Notes: generated by a model from the sequence alone, not told the origin. Shown: positions 24,000 to 33,123, counted from the stretch's first letter. The stretch: DNA of 64,000 nucleotides from DATJPY01 sp035506135 (GCA_035506135.1 DATJPY010000104.1:1-64000); one strand, 5' to 3'. Numbers and translations are program-made.

Positions 24000-26189
24000 C
24001 TACGCCTGCGCGGCCAGCTCGGCGAGCGCCTCCTTGCGCGACAGCCGGATGCGCCCGCTCGGGTCGATGTCGATGCACTTGGCGAGCACTTCGTCGCCCT
24101 CCGACAGCACGTCGGTGACCTTCTCGACCCGCCCCTCGGCCAGATGGCTGATGTGGATCATTCCGTCGGTGCCGGGGAAGATCTCGACGAAGGCGCCGAA
24201 GTCCGTGATGCGCTTCACCTTGCCGAGGTAGATGCGGCCGAGCTCCGCCTCCTGCGTCAGCTCCTCGATCATGGCGCGCGCGCGGTCGAGGTTGCCGCGG
24301 TCGGGCGAGAAGACGTGCACCTCGCCGGTGTCCTCGATGTCGATCTTGGCGCCGGTCGCCTCCTGGATCGCGCGGATCACGCGGCCGCCGGGGCCGATCA
24401 CGTCGCGGATGCGATCGGGCTTGATCCACAGCGCCGCCATGCGCGGCGCGTGGGCGGCGAGATCGGACCGCGCCTGCAGCGCGCCGCCGAGCTCGTCGCG
24501 CGTCTCGGCCTCCATGCGCTCGAGGATGTGGAGGCGCCCCGCGCGCGCCTGCTCGAGCGCGCGCTCCATCACGCTCCAGTCGACCGAGCGCACCTTGATG
24601 TCCATCTGGACGGCCGTGACGCCCCGGCGGGTCCCGGCCACCTTGAAGTCCATGTCGCCGAGGTGGTCCTCGTCTCCGAGGATGTCGGAGAGGATGGCGA
24701 CGCGGCCGCCGTCCTCGATCAGGCCCATGGCGATGCCCGCCACCGGCGCCACGATCGGGACGCCGGCGTCCATCAGCGAGAGCGTGGAGCCGCACACCGT
24801 CGCCATCGACGACGAGCCGTTCGACTCGAGCGTCTCGGCCACCACGCGGACCGTGTACGGGAAGTCGGCCGCCGACGGCATCACCGCGGCGATCGCGCGC
24901 TCGGCGAGCGCTCCGTGGCCGACCTCGCGGCGCCCGGGGCCGCGCAGCGGCCGCGCCTCGCCCACCGAGAACGGCGGGAAGTTGTAGTGCAGCAGGAACG
25001 ACTTCTCGTAGCGCTCGGTGAGCGCGTCGATCGTCTGCTGGTCGTCCGCGCTGCCGAGCGTGGTAGACACCAGCGCCTGCGTCTCGCCGCGCGTGAAGAG
25101 CGCGATCCCGTGCGCGCGCGGAACCACGCGGAGCTCGCAGGCGATCGGCCGGATGTCGGTCGTGCCGCGCCCGTCGATGCGGACGCCGTCGCCGAGGATG
25201 CGCTCGCGCATCAGCTCCGAGCGCAGGTCGTGGAGGATGTCCTTCGTCTGCGACAGCAGCGCCGCGCGTCCCGCGCGGCGCTCCTCGAAGGCCGCGAGCG
25301 TGTCGAGCTTCGCCGGGGCGTTGCGGTACTCGGTGTCGAGCGATTCGATCACCTGCGACTCGACGGCGTCGATCGCCGTGTAGCGCTCCTTCTTGTCTCG
25401 AACCCCGACCGCCTCGCGCAGGCGGTCCGACGCGAGGCTGCGCACGCGCGCCGAGAGCGCCGAGAGGTCGGGAGCCGGCTTGGGCTCGCGCTTCGGCTTG
25501 CCGGCGCGCTTCCGCAGCGCCTCCTGCGGCGGGAGGATCTGCAGCAGCTCCTGGTGCGCGAAGCGCAGCGCCGCCAGGATCTCCGCCTCCGGCACCTGCT
25601 TCGCGCCGCCCTCGACCATCACCAGCGCGTCGCGGCTGCCCGCGACCACGAGCTCGAGGTCGCTCTCGGCGAGCTGCGACTTCAGGGGATTCGCGACGAG
25701 CTGGCCGCCGATGCGACCGACGCGCACCGCGCCGATCGGCCCGAGGAACGGGATCTCCGAGAGGTGGAGCGCCGTCGAGGCGCCCACGAAGGCCGGGATG
25801 TCGGGGGACGTCTCGCGGTCCGCGGAGAGAACCGTGGCGGTGATCTGCGTCTCGTCGCGATAGCCGTCGGCGAACAACGGGCGGATCGAGCGGTCGATGA
25901 AGCGCGAGACCAGCACCTCGCGGTCGGAGAGGCGCCCCTCGCGCTTGAAGAACCCGCCCGGGATCTTGCCGGCGGCCGACGTCTTCTCGACGAAGTCGAC
26001 GGTGAGCGGGAAGAAGTCGATCCCCTCGCGGGGCTTGGCGGTGGTGGCAGTCACCAGCACCACGGTGTCGCCGTAGGTCACGACCGCCGCGCCGGCGGCC
26101 TGCTTGGCCATGCGGCCGGTCTCGATGGTCATGGGGCGTCCGCCCACCTCGAAGGTGACGGACTGCGGCTCGAACCAATAGGAAGGCAT
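24000..26189 (-). CDS. pnp: Polyribonucleotide nucleotidyltransferase (PNPase)
   Basis: A 729-residue 3'-5' phosphorolytic exoribonuclease with two RNase PH domains separated by the all-alpha linker. The active-site segment includes DRSIRPLFADGY and, in the second PH domain, MDFKVAGTRRG. A KH domain (RDVIGPGGRVIRAIQEATGA) and a C-terminal S1 domain (KVKRITDFGAFVEI) follow. ATG 26189 has a GGAGGAG 12 bp upstream. It follows rpsO, as in many bacteria, with a structured 264-bp leader between them. Confidence 0.96.
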   Translation of the reverse strand: MPSYWFEPQSVTFEVGGRPMTIETGRMAKQAAGAAVVTYGDTVVLVTATTAKPREGIDFFPLTVDFVEKTSAAGKIPGGFFKREGRLSDREVLVSRFIDRSIRPLFADGYRDETQITATVLSADRETSPDIPAFVGASTALHLSEIPFLGPIGAVRVGRIGGQLVANPLKSQLAESDLELVVAGSRDALVMVEGGAKQVPEAEILAALRFAHQELLQILPPQEALRKRAGKPKREPKPAPDLSALSARVRSLASDRLREAVGVRDKKERYTAIDAVESQVIESLDTEYRNAPAKLDTLAAFEERRAGRAALLSQTKDILHDLRSELMRERILGDGVRIDGRGTTDIRPIACELRVVPRAHGIALFTRGETQALVSTTLGSADDQQTIDALTERYEKSFLLHYNFPPFSVGEARPLRGPGRREVGHGALAERAIAAVMPSAADFPYTVRVVAETLESNGSSSMATVCGSTLSLMDAGVPIVAPVAGIAMGLIEDGGRVAILSDILGDEDHLGDMDFKVAGTRRGVTAVQMDIKVRSVDWSVMERALEQARAGRLHILERMEAETRDELGGALQARSDLAAHAPRMAALWIKPDRIRDVIGPGGRVIRAIQEATGAKIDIEDTGEVHVFSPDRGNLDRARAMIEELTQEAELGRIYLGKVKRITDFGAFVEIFPGTDGMIHISHLAEGRVEKVTDVLSEGDEVLAKCIDIDPSGRIRLSRKEALAELAAQA

Positions 26190-26289
26190 GTCTTGTTCAG
26201 TCTCCTCCACCGGCCGGAGTCTCGACGGCCGGCGATGCGCCGGCTGGGCCGGTGGTGCGTGGCGACGCAGTGGAGGAGTCGCGGAGAGG

Positions 26290-26354
26290 CGGAATGCGGG
26301 ATCAGCAATGGGCGAGGAGCCTGCGCCTCGCTGATTGCGGACTCCCACATTCCG
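26290..26354 (-). ncRNA. Long imperfect hairpin in the pnp leader (candidate RNase III site)
   Basis: Arms CGGAATG (26290-26296) and CATTCCG (26348-26354) close a stem that continues through CAAT/ATTG (26306/26334) to GCGAGG/CCTCGC (26312/26326), with scattered mismatches and an 8-nt loop. In enterobacteria a comparable stem between rpsO and pnp is cut by RNase III and allows PNPase to repress its own mRNA. The same role is inferred here from position and length alone. Confidence 0.5.
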
Positions 26355-26416
26355 ACCGGCGCGACCCGGATGGCGCGACACGCGCGTCATCTGATCGGCG
26401 TCGCCGAATGATGGCT

Positions 26417-26437
26417 GCCGTCCAACCCTTGGACGGC
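26417..26437 (-). terminator. 9-bp perfect hairpin after rpsO without a U-tract
   Basis: GCCGTCCAA, CCC loop, TTGGACGGC: a perfect 9-bp stem 17 nt beyond the rpsO stop. No T-run follows on the minus strand, so it is more likely an mRNA 3'-end stabiliser or processing element than an efficient intrinsic terminator, which would also cut pnp from its operon. Confidence 0.4.
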
Positions 26438-26453
26438 GATGACCCGCCCCGCG

Positions 26454-26720
26454 CTAGCGGCGCAGGCCGAGTCGCTGGATCAGCTCCTGATAGCGCGCCG
26501 GATCGCTCCGGCGCAGATAATCGAGCAGCTGGCGGCGCTGGCTGACGATGCGGAGCAGCCCGCGCCGCGAATGATGGTCCTTCTCGTGGAGCTTGAAGTG
26601 CTCGGAGAGCTCGTTGATGCGCTCGGTGAGCAGCGCCACCTGCACCTCCGGCGAGCCGGTGTCCTTCTCGTGCTGCCGGTAGGAATCGATGACGCTCTTC
26701 TTGCGCGCGGTGGCGATCAA
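26454..26720 (-). CDS. rpsO: 30S ribosomal protein uS15
   Basis: 88 residues, nearly the 89 of E. coli S15: DTGSPEVQVALLTERI, HKKDHHSRRGLL-like EKDHHSRRGLLRIVSQRR, and the ending ELIQRLGLRR. It binds the central domain of 16S rRNA. No ATG or GTG lies in frame near the expected start; TTG 26720 gives the right length and is taken as the start. It lies 46 bp after truB. Confidence 0.93.
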   Translation of the reverse strand: MIATARKKSVIDSYRQHEKDTGSPEVQVALLTERINELSEHFKLHEKDHHSRRGLLRIVSQRRQLLDYLRRSDPARYQELIQRLGLRR

Positions 26721-26766
26721 GCTCTGGCCTTTTTCGTTGTGATCAAAGTCGAATTGCGGCGGACGT

Positions 26767-27714
26767 TTACCAAACCTGCTCGCGCGCAGCAAGCCGGTGC
26801 AGCACGCGGAGCGGGCGGAGCCGGCGATCCGGCGCCACCTCGAGGATCGCGAGCAGGGCCCCCGTGGGATCGAGCGCCGCCAGCCGCTCGCCCACCGCTC
26901 GCGGTGCGCCGCCGGCCGGGAGCGCGGCGCCGTGCAGCACGCGCCGCGCGTCCTCGGGCGTGAGCCGCAGGGTTGCGAGCCCGAGCGCCGCCGCCGGACG
27001 CAGCAGCCGCGCGCCGAGCGCACCGCGCTCCGCCTCCTCGGCGAGCACCGCGAAGGGCGCCGCCTGCGCCAGCTCGAAGGGACCGCTGCGCAGCCGGCAG
27101 AGCGAGTGGAGGTAGGCGCCGCAGCCGAGCCGGCTGCCGAGCTCCGCCGCCAGCACGCGCACGTAGGTGCCCGGCGAGCAGGTGACCTCGACCTCGGCAT
27201 CCGGCGCCCGGTAGGACAGCAGGGAGAACGCGTCGATGCGGACCTTGCGCGGCGCGCGCTCGACCTGCTCGCCCCGCCGCGCGAGGCGGTAGAGCGGGAC
27301 GCCGCCCTGCTTCACGGCGGAGAACATCGGCGGCACCTGCTCGTGCTCGCCCGGGAAGCTCGCCAGCGCGGTGCGCACCGCCGCCTCGGAGGGGAGCGGA
27401 CCCGCGTGCCGCGACACCTCGCGGCCGTCGCCGTCGAGCGTATCCGTCTCGATGCCGAGTCGGATCACGCCGCGGTAGACCTTCGGGTCGGCCGGCACGT
27501 ACGGAATCAGCTTCGTGGCGTCGCGCAGCGCGAGCGGCAGCACGCCGGTCGCCTGAGGGTCGAGCGTCCCGAGGTGTCCGATCCGGCGCGTGCCGAACCA
27601 GCGCCGGGCGCTGTCGACCACGTCGTGCGAGGTCCAGCCCGCCGGCTTGTCGACGACGAGGAAGGCGCTCGGCCCCGGCGCCTCGCCGCGCGCGCGCTGG
27701 GCGCGCTGGCTCAT
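26767..27714 (-). CDS. truB: tRNA pseudouridine(55) synthase
   Basis: A 315-residue enzyme making pseudouridine 55 in the T-loop of tRNAs. FLVVDKPAGWTSHDVV opens the fold, and the catalytic Asp lies in GHLGTLDPQATGVLPL. RVYRGV-like KVYRGVIRLGIETDTLDGDG and YVRVLAAELG are conserved. A roughly 75-residue C-terminal region contains a PUA-like end. It stands between rbfA (41 bp gap) and rpsO in the usual order. Confidence 0.95.
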   Translation of the reverse strand: MSQRAQRARGEAPGPSAFLVVDKPAGWTSHDVVDSARRWFGTRRIGHLGTLDPQATGVLPLALRDATKLIPYVPADPKVYRGVIRLGIETDTLDGDGREVSRHAGPLPSEAAVRTALASFPGEHEQVPPMFSAVKQGGVPLYRLARRGEQVERAPRKVRIDAFSLLSYRAPDAEVEVTCSPGTYVRVLAAELGSRLGCGAYLHSLCRLRSGPFELAQAAPFAVLAEEAERGALGARLLRPAAALGLATLRLTPEDARRVLHGAALPAGGAPRAVGERLAALDPTGALLAILEVAPDRRLRPLRVLHRLAAREQVW

Positions 27715-27755
27715 CGCAGCTTGCCCGCCGCATCATCGCCGCCGCGCCCGCCGGG

Positions 27756-28097
27756 TCATTGCAGCTCGCGCAGCAGGGCGAGGGTCTGGTCGCCGAGCTC
27801 GAGGGTGGGATCGTGGCGGAACGCGAGCGCGGGCACCCGCTTGAGCGGCAGCGCGCGGGCCAGGTGCCGGCGCACGAAGGGCGCCGCGCTCGCGAGCCCC
27901 TCGGCCACCGACTCGAGCGACGGCGCGCCCGGCGTCTCGATCCGGCTCCAGTACACGAAGGCGTTGTGGAGATCGGGCGACACGTCGACGCGCAGCACGC
28001 TGACCAGCCGCGCGCGCGGGTCGGCGACCTCCTCGCGCAGCACGCGGGCGATCTCGCCGCGCAGCTGGTCCGCAACCCGCTCCAGGCGCCGCGACAT
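27756..28097 (-). CDS. rbfA: 30S ribosome-binding factor A
   Basis: A 113-residue single KH-type domain protein for late 30S maturation. RLERVADQLRGEIARVLREEV opens it, and VDVSPDLHNAFVYWS plus RVPALAFRHDPTLE complete the family pattern. It starts at ATG 28097, 4 bp after the DUF503 stop, in the conserved infB-DUF503-rbfA-truB order. Confidence 0.93.
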   Translation of the reverse strand: MSRRLERVADQLRGEIARVLREEVADPRARLVSVLRVDVSPDLHNAFVYWSRIETPGAPSLESVAEGLASAAPFVRRHLARALPLKRVPALAFRHDPTLELGDQTLALLRELQ

Positions 28098-28101
28098 GGC
28101 G

Positions 28102-28431
28102 TCACGTCTCCTCCGTCTCGTCGTCCGAGGGCGCGCCCTCGTAGCACATCTCGAGCATCTCGATGTCGCTGCCGATCACCTCGGCGAGATGCGTGTCCTC
28201 CACGAACAGGAGCGCCTTCTCGAGCAGGCCGCGCACGTAGCGGCGGTCGTTGCCCGTGGCCGCCATCCCGATCACCGCGCGCTGCCACGTGTCCTGCCCG
28301 CCGATCTCCGCCACCGACACGTTGAAGCGGTTGCGCACGCGCTGCGCGATCGAACGCACCACCCCGCGCTTCTGCTTGAGCGATTGGGAGCCGTGCACGT
28401 GGATCTCGACCACCGCGGCGCCGACGATCAT
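28102..28431 (-). CDS. DUF503 (YlxP-like) protein
   Basis: 109 residues matching DUF503: VVEIHVHGSQSLKQKRGVVR, VRNRFNVSVAEIGGQDTWQRA, and an acidic tail. YlxP-type proteins sit between infB and rbfA in many bacteria and are linked to ribosome assembly, but the exact reaction is not established. ATG 28431 overlaps the infB stop (ATGA). Confidence 0.88.
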   Translation of the reverse strand: MIVGAAVVEIHVHGSQSLKQKRGVVRSIAQRVRNRFNVSVAEIGGQDTWQRAVIGMAATGNDRRYVRGLLEKALLFVEDTHLAEVIGSDIEMLEMCYEGAPSDDETEET

Positions 28432-30926
28432 GCGAGCGTCGCGGGCGTCTCCTCGACCTCGTACGGCTCGATCACGTCGCCGACCTTGACGTCGTTGTAG
28501 CCTTCGAGGCCGATGCCGCACTCGAAGCCGGTCTGCACCTCGCGGACGTCGTCCTTGAAGCGCTTCAACGAGGCGAGCGTCCCCTCCCAGATCTGGACCC
28601 CGTCGCGGATCAGGCGGGCGCGCGCGCTGCGCCGCACCATGCCGTCCGTGACGTAGCAGCCGGCGACCGTACCGACGCGCGGCACGGTGAAGATCCTGCG
28701 CACCTCGACGCGGCCGAGCACGCGCTCGCTGATCTTCGGCGGCAGCAGGCCCGCCATCGCCTTGCGCACCTCGTCGGTGAGCTCGTAGATGATCTGGTAG
28801 GAGCGCAGGTCGATGCCCTGCCCCTCCGCCGCGCGGCGCGCGGCGGGGTCCGGGCGCACGTGGAAGCCGACCACGATCGCGTCGCTGGCCTTCGCCAGCA
28901 TCACGTCGCTCTCCGAGATCGCGCCGACCCCGGCGAGGATCACGTCGACCTTCACCTCCTCGCGCGAGAGCTTCAGCAGCGCCTCGCGCACCGCCTCCAC
29001 CGAGCCGTGCACGTCGGCCTTCAGCACGATGCGCAGCTCCTTGGCGGCCTCGTCGTCGGAGCGCGCGAAGAGCTCCTCGAGCGAGAGGCGCGGCCGCGCG
29101 GTGGCGGGGCGCATGCGCTCCTCACCGACGCGGTGCTCGGCGACCTCGCGCGCGTCGCGCTCGCTCTCGACGGCGTGGAGCTGCTGCCCGGCCTCGGGCA
29201 CGGCGGAGAGGCCGATCACCTGGACCGGTGTCGAGGGCGGAGCCTCGGCCAGCCGCTGCCCGCGCTCGTTCTCCATCGCTCGCACGCGGCCGAACGCGGT
29301 TCCGGCGACGACCGCGTCGCCCTGCCGCAGCGTCCCGTCCTGCACGAGGACGGTGGCGACCGGACCGCGTCCCTTGTCGAGGCGCGCCTCGAGCACGATG
29401 CCGCGGGCGCGCCGCGAGGGATCCGAGCGCAGCTCGAGCACGTCCGCCTGCAGCAGCACCATCTCGAGCAGCTGATCGATGCCCGTGCCCTTGGTGGCCG
29501 AGACGTTCACGCAGATCGTGTCGCCGCCGAAGTCCTCGGGCACGAGCCCGTGCTCCATCAGGCGCTGCCGGCAGAGCTGCGGGTTGGCGTCCGGGAGGTC
29601 GATCTTGTTGATCGCCACCAGGATGGGCACGTCGGCCGCCTTGGCGTGCTCGATCGCCTCCACCGTCTGCGGCATGATGCCCTCGCTCGCCGCCACCACC
29701 AGGATCACGAGATCGGTCGCCTGCGCGCCACGCGCGCGCATCTGGGTGAAGGCCTCGTGGCCGGGCGTGTCGAGGAACGTGATCCTGCGCTCGCCGAGCG
29801 CGACCTGGTACGCACCGATGTGCTGGGTGATGCCGCCCGCCTCGCCGGCGACGACGTTGCTCTTGCGGATCGCATCGAGCAGCGAGGTCTTGCCGTGGTC
29901 GACGTGGCCCATCACGGTCACGATCGGCGGGCGGGGCTCGAGCTTGCCCGCGTCGGCCGGCGCTGCGGCCTCCCCGAGCACCTCCGCCTCCTGGAAACCG
30001 ACGTCCTGAACCTCGAAGCCGTAGGCCGCCGCCACCTGTCCGGCCGTGTCGAGATCGAGGAGCTGGTTCACGGACGCCATCGTGCCGAGCGCCATCAGGC
30101 GCGCCTGAACGTCGGCCGCCTTGGCGCCGAGCTGGCGCGCGAGGTCGGCCACGCTGATCTGGCCCTCGGTGCGCACGACCCGCCTGGCGGTGCGCGGCGC
30201 AGCCGTGGCCACGGCCGGCCGGATCGCCGGCGCCTTGTCGCGCCGCCGCCGGCGCGGCGACTGCAGCGCGCGCGGATCGATCGAGATCGGCCGGCGCGCC
30301 ACGCGTCCCGTCACCACGCGCGTGATCTGCTCCTGCTCGCGGAGGTTCACGACCTCGCGCACGCGCTTGCGCTGCTTGCCCTTGCCGGGCGGCGCGGCGC
30401 CGGCGCCGAAGTCACCGAGGCGCTCGGCCCCGTCGCGCGCCTCGCCCGCGGGCGCGGCCGCGCGCGCGGACGGCGCCGGGCTCGCAGTCTCGGGGGCGTC
30501 GAGCGCACCCGGCGGCGCGGCCTCCGCCTCGAAGGCCGGCTCGGGCTCCGCCGCGAAGCGCTCCTCGGGCTCGGTCGGCTCGATCTCGGCCGCGACCGGC
30601 TCGGGGCTCTCCTCGACCGCGATCGCCACGACCGATTCGACCACGGGCTCGGCGCGCGGGGGCGCCGGCGTCGCGGCAGCGGGCTCGGGAGCTCGCTTGC
30701 GGCGGCGGATCACCGACGCGCCGCCCTGGCTCTCGACGCGCCGCTCGGTGACCTGCGCGCCCGGCACGTGGCCGGAGAGCTTCTGACGCAGCTGGCTGGC
30801 CTCGTCCTCCTCCAGCTGCACCATCGGACTCTTCAGGTCGACGCCGACCGCCTTGGCCTTGTCGATCAGATCGTTGCGATCGATCCCCAGCTCTTCGGCG
30901 ATCTTGTATGCCCGGATCTTTGCCAT
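28428..30926 (-). CDS. infB: Translation initiation factor IF-2
   Basis: An 832-residue GTPase that delivers fMet-tRNA to the 30S subunit. The N-terminal IF2N domain has VYELAKELG-like RAYKIAEELGID. A charged Ala/Pro/Glu-rich linker of about 200 residues is followed by a second IF2N region and the G domain: GHVDHGKTSLLDAIR (G1), GITQHIG (G2), DTPGHEAF (G3), NKIDLPDA (G4). Beta-barrel and C-terminal domains follow. It lies between nusA and DUF503. Confidence 0.96.
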   Translation of the reverse strand: MAKIRAYKIAEELGIDRNDLIDKAKAVGVDLKSPMVQLEEDEASQLRQKLSGHVPGAQVTERRVESQGGASVIRRRKRAPEPAAATPAPPRAEPVVESVVAIAVEESPEPVAAEIEPTEPEERFAAEPEPAFEAEAAPPGALDAPETASPAPSARAAAPAGEARDGAERLGDFGAGAAPPGKGKQRKRVREVVNLREQEQITRVVTGRVARRPISIDPRALQSPRRRRRDKAPAIRPAVATAAPRTARRVVRTEGQISVADLARQLGAKAADVQARLMALGTMASVNQLLDLDTAGQVAAAYGFEVQDVGFQEAEVLGEAAAPADAGKLEPRPPIVTVMGHVDHGKTSLLDAIRKSNVVAGEAGGITQHIGAYQVALGERRITFLDTPGHEAFTQMRARGAQATDLVILVVAASEGIMPQTVEAIEHAKAADVPILVAINKIDLPDANPQLCRQRLMEHGLVPEDFGGDTICVNVSATKGTGIDQLLEMVLLQADVLELRSDPSRRARGIVLEARLDKGRGPVATVLVQDGTLRQGDAVVAGTAFGRVRAMENERGQRLAEAPPSTPVQVIGLSAVPEAGQQLHAVESERDAREVAEHRVGEERMRPATARPRLSLEELFARSDDEAAKELRIVLKADVHGSVEAVREALLKLSREEVKVDVILAGVGAISESDVMLAKASDAIVVGFHVRPDPAARRAAEGQGIDLRSYQIIYELTDEVRKAMAGLLPPKISERVLGRVEVRRIFTVPRVGTVAGCYVTDGMVRRSARARLIRDGVQIWEGTLASLKRFKDDVREVQTGFECGIGLEGYNDVKVGDVIEPYEVEETPATLA

Positions 30927-30972
30927 CGGTCCCTTCGCCGTCCCGTCTCCGCGCTCGCGGGAGCCGCGGACG

Positions 30973-32322
30973 CTAGCTCTTCTCCGCGATGGGGGCCGCG
31001 GCCGGCTCCGGCGCGGGCGCTGCCGCGGCGCGCGCCGCCTCCTCGGCCGCGCGCGCGGCCTCGATCGCGGCCTCGGCCTCGCGCCGCCGCTGCTCCACGG
31101 CCAGCTCGGCGGCGCGCTGCTTCACCGCCTGCGCACCCGCCTCGTCGATGCCGGGGAGCTGCATCAGCAGCTCGGGCTGGCACTGCGCCAGGTCGTCGAG
31201 CGAGGTGATGCCCTGCTGGAGCAGGATCTCGGCCTCCGGCTCGCCCCAGCCCTCGACCACCGACACCGCCTCGGCCAGCCACTGCGCCACCTCGCGCATC
31301 TTCGACTCGCTCTTGATGTCGATCTTCCAGCCGGTCAGCTGCACGGCCAGGCGCACGTTCTGGCCCTTGCGGCCGATGGCGAGCGAGAGCTGGTCGTCGG
31401 GCACGATCACGTCCATCGACTTCTGGGACTCGTCGATGATCACCTTGGAGACCTGGGCCGGGGACAGCGCACTGCACACGTAGCGCGCCGGATCGGGGCT
31501 CCACGGCACGATGTCGATGCGCTCGCCGCGCAGCTCCTGCACGACCGACTGGACGCGGCTGCCCTTCATCCCGACACAGGCGCCGACCGGGTCGACGTCG
31601 CTGTCGCGCGAGGCGACCGCGATCTTCGAGCGCACGCCCGGCTCGCGCGCCGCCGACTCGATGCTGACGATGCCCTCGTAGATCTCGGGCACCTCCGACT
31701 CGAACAGCTTGGTGAGCAGCTCGATCGACGCGCGCGACAAGATGATCTGCGGCCCCTTGGCCTCCTTGTTCACGTCCGCGACGAAGGCGCGGATCCGGTC
31801 CCCGGGCCGGTAGCTCTCGCGCTGCACCTGCTCCTTGGCCGGCAGCACCGCCTCGGCGCGCCCGAGGTCGACGATCAGGGCGCCCTTCTCGAAGCGGCGC
31901 ACGATGCCGTTCACGACCTCGCCCTTGCGGTCCTTGTACTCGTCGAAGACGATCTCGCGCTCCGCCTCGCGGACGCGCTGGATGATCACCTGCTTGGCGG
32001 TCTGCGCGAGGATGCGGCCGAAGCCCTCGGTGTCGAGCTTCACGCCGATCTCGTCGCCGACCTCGACCTCCGGGTCGAGCTCGCGCGCCTTCGCCACCAG
32101 CACGTGCGTCTCGGGGTCGACGATGTTCTCGACCACCGTGCGGAACTCGAAGAGCTCCACCTCGCCGGTCTCGTCGTTGAAGCGCGCCTCGATCTCCTTC
32201 TCGGCGCCGAACTTCTTGCGCGCCGCCTGGCGCATGGCCTCTTCGACGGCGCCGACGATGACCTTGCGGTCGATGCCCTTGTCCTTGGCGATCTGGTCGA
32301 TCTCGCGCTTCAGCGGGATCAT
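30973..32322 (-). CDS. nusA: Transcription termination/antitermination factor NusA
   Basis: 449 residues: an N-terminal RNA polymerase-binding domain (VEEAMRQAARKKF), an S1 domain (KGEVVNGIVRRFEKGALIVDLG), tandem KH domains (GACVGMKGSRVQSVVQEL and LAIGRKGQNVRLAVQLTGW), one C-terminal helix-hairpin-helix-like region and an Ala/Glu-rich tail. The second acidic repeat of E. coli NusA is absent. ATG 32322 has Shine-Dalgarno GGGGAGG, and its ATGA overlaps the rimP stop. NusA could act on the hairpin in its own operon leader at 32936. Confidence 0.95.
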   Translation of the reverse strand: MIPLKREIDQIAKDKGIDRKVIVGAVEEAMRQAARKKFGAEKEIEARFNDETGEVELFEFRTVVENIVDPETHVLVAKARELDPEVEVGDEIGVKLDTEGFGRILAQTAKQVIIQRVREAEREIVFDEYKDRKGEVVNGIVRRFEKGALIVDLGRAEAVLPAKEQVQRESYRPGDRIRAFVADVNKEAKGPQIILSRASIELLTKLFESEVPEIYEGIVSIESAAREPGVRSKIAVASRDSDVDPVGACVGMKGSRVQSVVQELRGERIDIVPWSPDPARYVCSALSPAQVSKVIIDESQKSMDVIVPDDQLSLAIGRKGQNVRLAVQLTGWKIDIKSESKMREVAQWLAEAVSVVEGWGEPEAEILLQQGITSLDDLAQCQPELLMQLPGIDEAGAQAVKQRAAELAVEQRRREAEAAIEAARAAEEAARAAAAPAPEPAAAPIAEKS

Positions 32323-32852
32323 GACGCCTCCCCGGGTGCGGCCGGTCGCGGGCTGGGCGGGGGGCTTCCGCGGAAGTCGGCGCTCGTGAATTGATAGACC
32401 TGGTTGGCCCGTGCCACCTCGTCGAAGGGGATCGCGACGTCGCGGCCGTCGACGTGGAGCCGGAGCACGCCGCCCTCGAAGGCGACCAGCTCGCCGCGGA
32501 AGCGCCGGCGCCCGTCGAGCGGGCGGCGCGTCTCGAGGCGCACCTCGCGGCCGCGCGCCGCCGCGAAGTCCTTCTCGCGCGCGAGGCGGCGATCGAGCCC
32601 GGGCGACGAGACCTCGAGCTGGTAGGGCGTCGGCACGCCGCCGGCGGCATCGAGAGAAGTGCCGATCTCGCGCGAGACCTGCGCGCAGCGCTCGATCGGC
32701 ACGCGCCCGTCGCCCTCGGCCGTGTCGATGACGACGCGCACCAGAGCGCCTCCGGGACCGCGCCCGAGCTCGGCGTCGACCAGCTCGAAGCCGTGGTCGA
32801 GGACCACCGGCTCGATCCGCTCGCGCAGCGCCTGCGGGATGTCGCGATACAT
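32319..32852 (-). CDS. rimP: Ribosome maturation factor RimP
   Basis: 177 residues. The N-terminal domain has ERIEPVVLDHGFELVDAEL, VRVVIDTAEGDGRVPIERC and the signature YQLEVSSPGLDRRL, followed by an SH3-like C-terminal domain (FRGELVAFEGGVLRL). RimP binds the free 30S subunit during assembly and is usually the gene before nusA. ATG 32852 is chosen because upstream in-frame sequence runs through the terminator-like hairpin and resembles no RimP. It is the first gene of the long rimP-to-purS operon. Confidence 0.93.
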   Translation of the reverse strand: MYRDIPQALRERIEPVVLDHGFELVDAELGRGPGGALVRVVIDTAEGDGRVPIERCAQVSREIGTSLDAAGGVPTPYQLEVSSPGLDRRLAREKDFAAARGREVRLETRRPLDGRRRFRGELVAFEGGVLRLHVDGRDVAIPFDEVARANQVYQFTSADFRGSPPPSPRPAAPGEAS

Positions 32853-32935
32853 GGTCTCCGTCGCCTTTCTCGTCGCCCGCTCGGATTCGATGGGAGCGGC
32901 GGCAAGCCGGTCCCGGCACTCATCGAGATCCAGAA

Positions 32936-32963
32936 ACAAAAAAGTGGACCCGAAGTCCACTTT
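32936..32963 (-). terminator. Intrinsic terminator or attenuator upstream of rimP
   Basis: On the minus strand AAAGTGGAC, loop TTCGG, GTCCACTTT runs directly into six T residues (stem 9 bp). This is a textbook rho-independent terminator. It lies 161 bp beyond the pyrD stop and 83 bp before rimP. It either ends the ntrY-pyrD operon or acts as an attenuator in the rimP-nusA-infB leader. A second GTGGAC at 32986-32991 could pair with the 3' arm instead. Confidence 0.75.
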
Positions 32964-33123
32964 GCCCGCCGCCCGGGGCGGCGCGGTCCACGGCAACAGC
33001 ATCCACCTGCGATCCAGGAGGGCGCGGGCACGCCCGCCCCAGCTCGCAAGTGGGCGCACGGTATCCGAATTCTGGCCGAATCGCAAGTTCCGGCCCCGAC
33101 TTGCCGGCTGCTGGGAGGCGCGC

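Noticed and set aside
32853..33086. A 78-codon N-terminal extension of RimP
   Set aside because: It would be read through the terminator-like hairpin and matches nothing in RimP; ATG 32852 starts the conserved domain.
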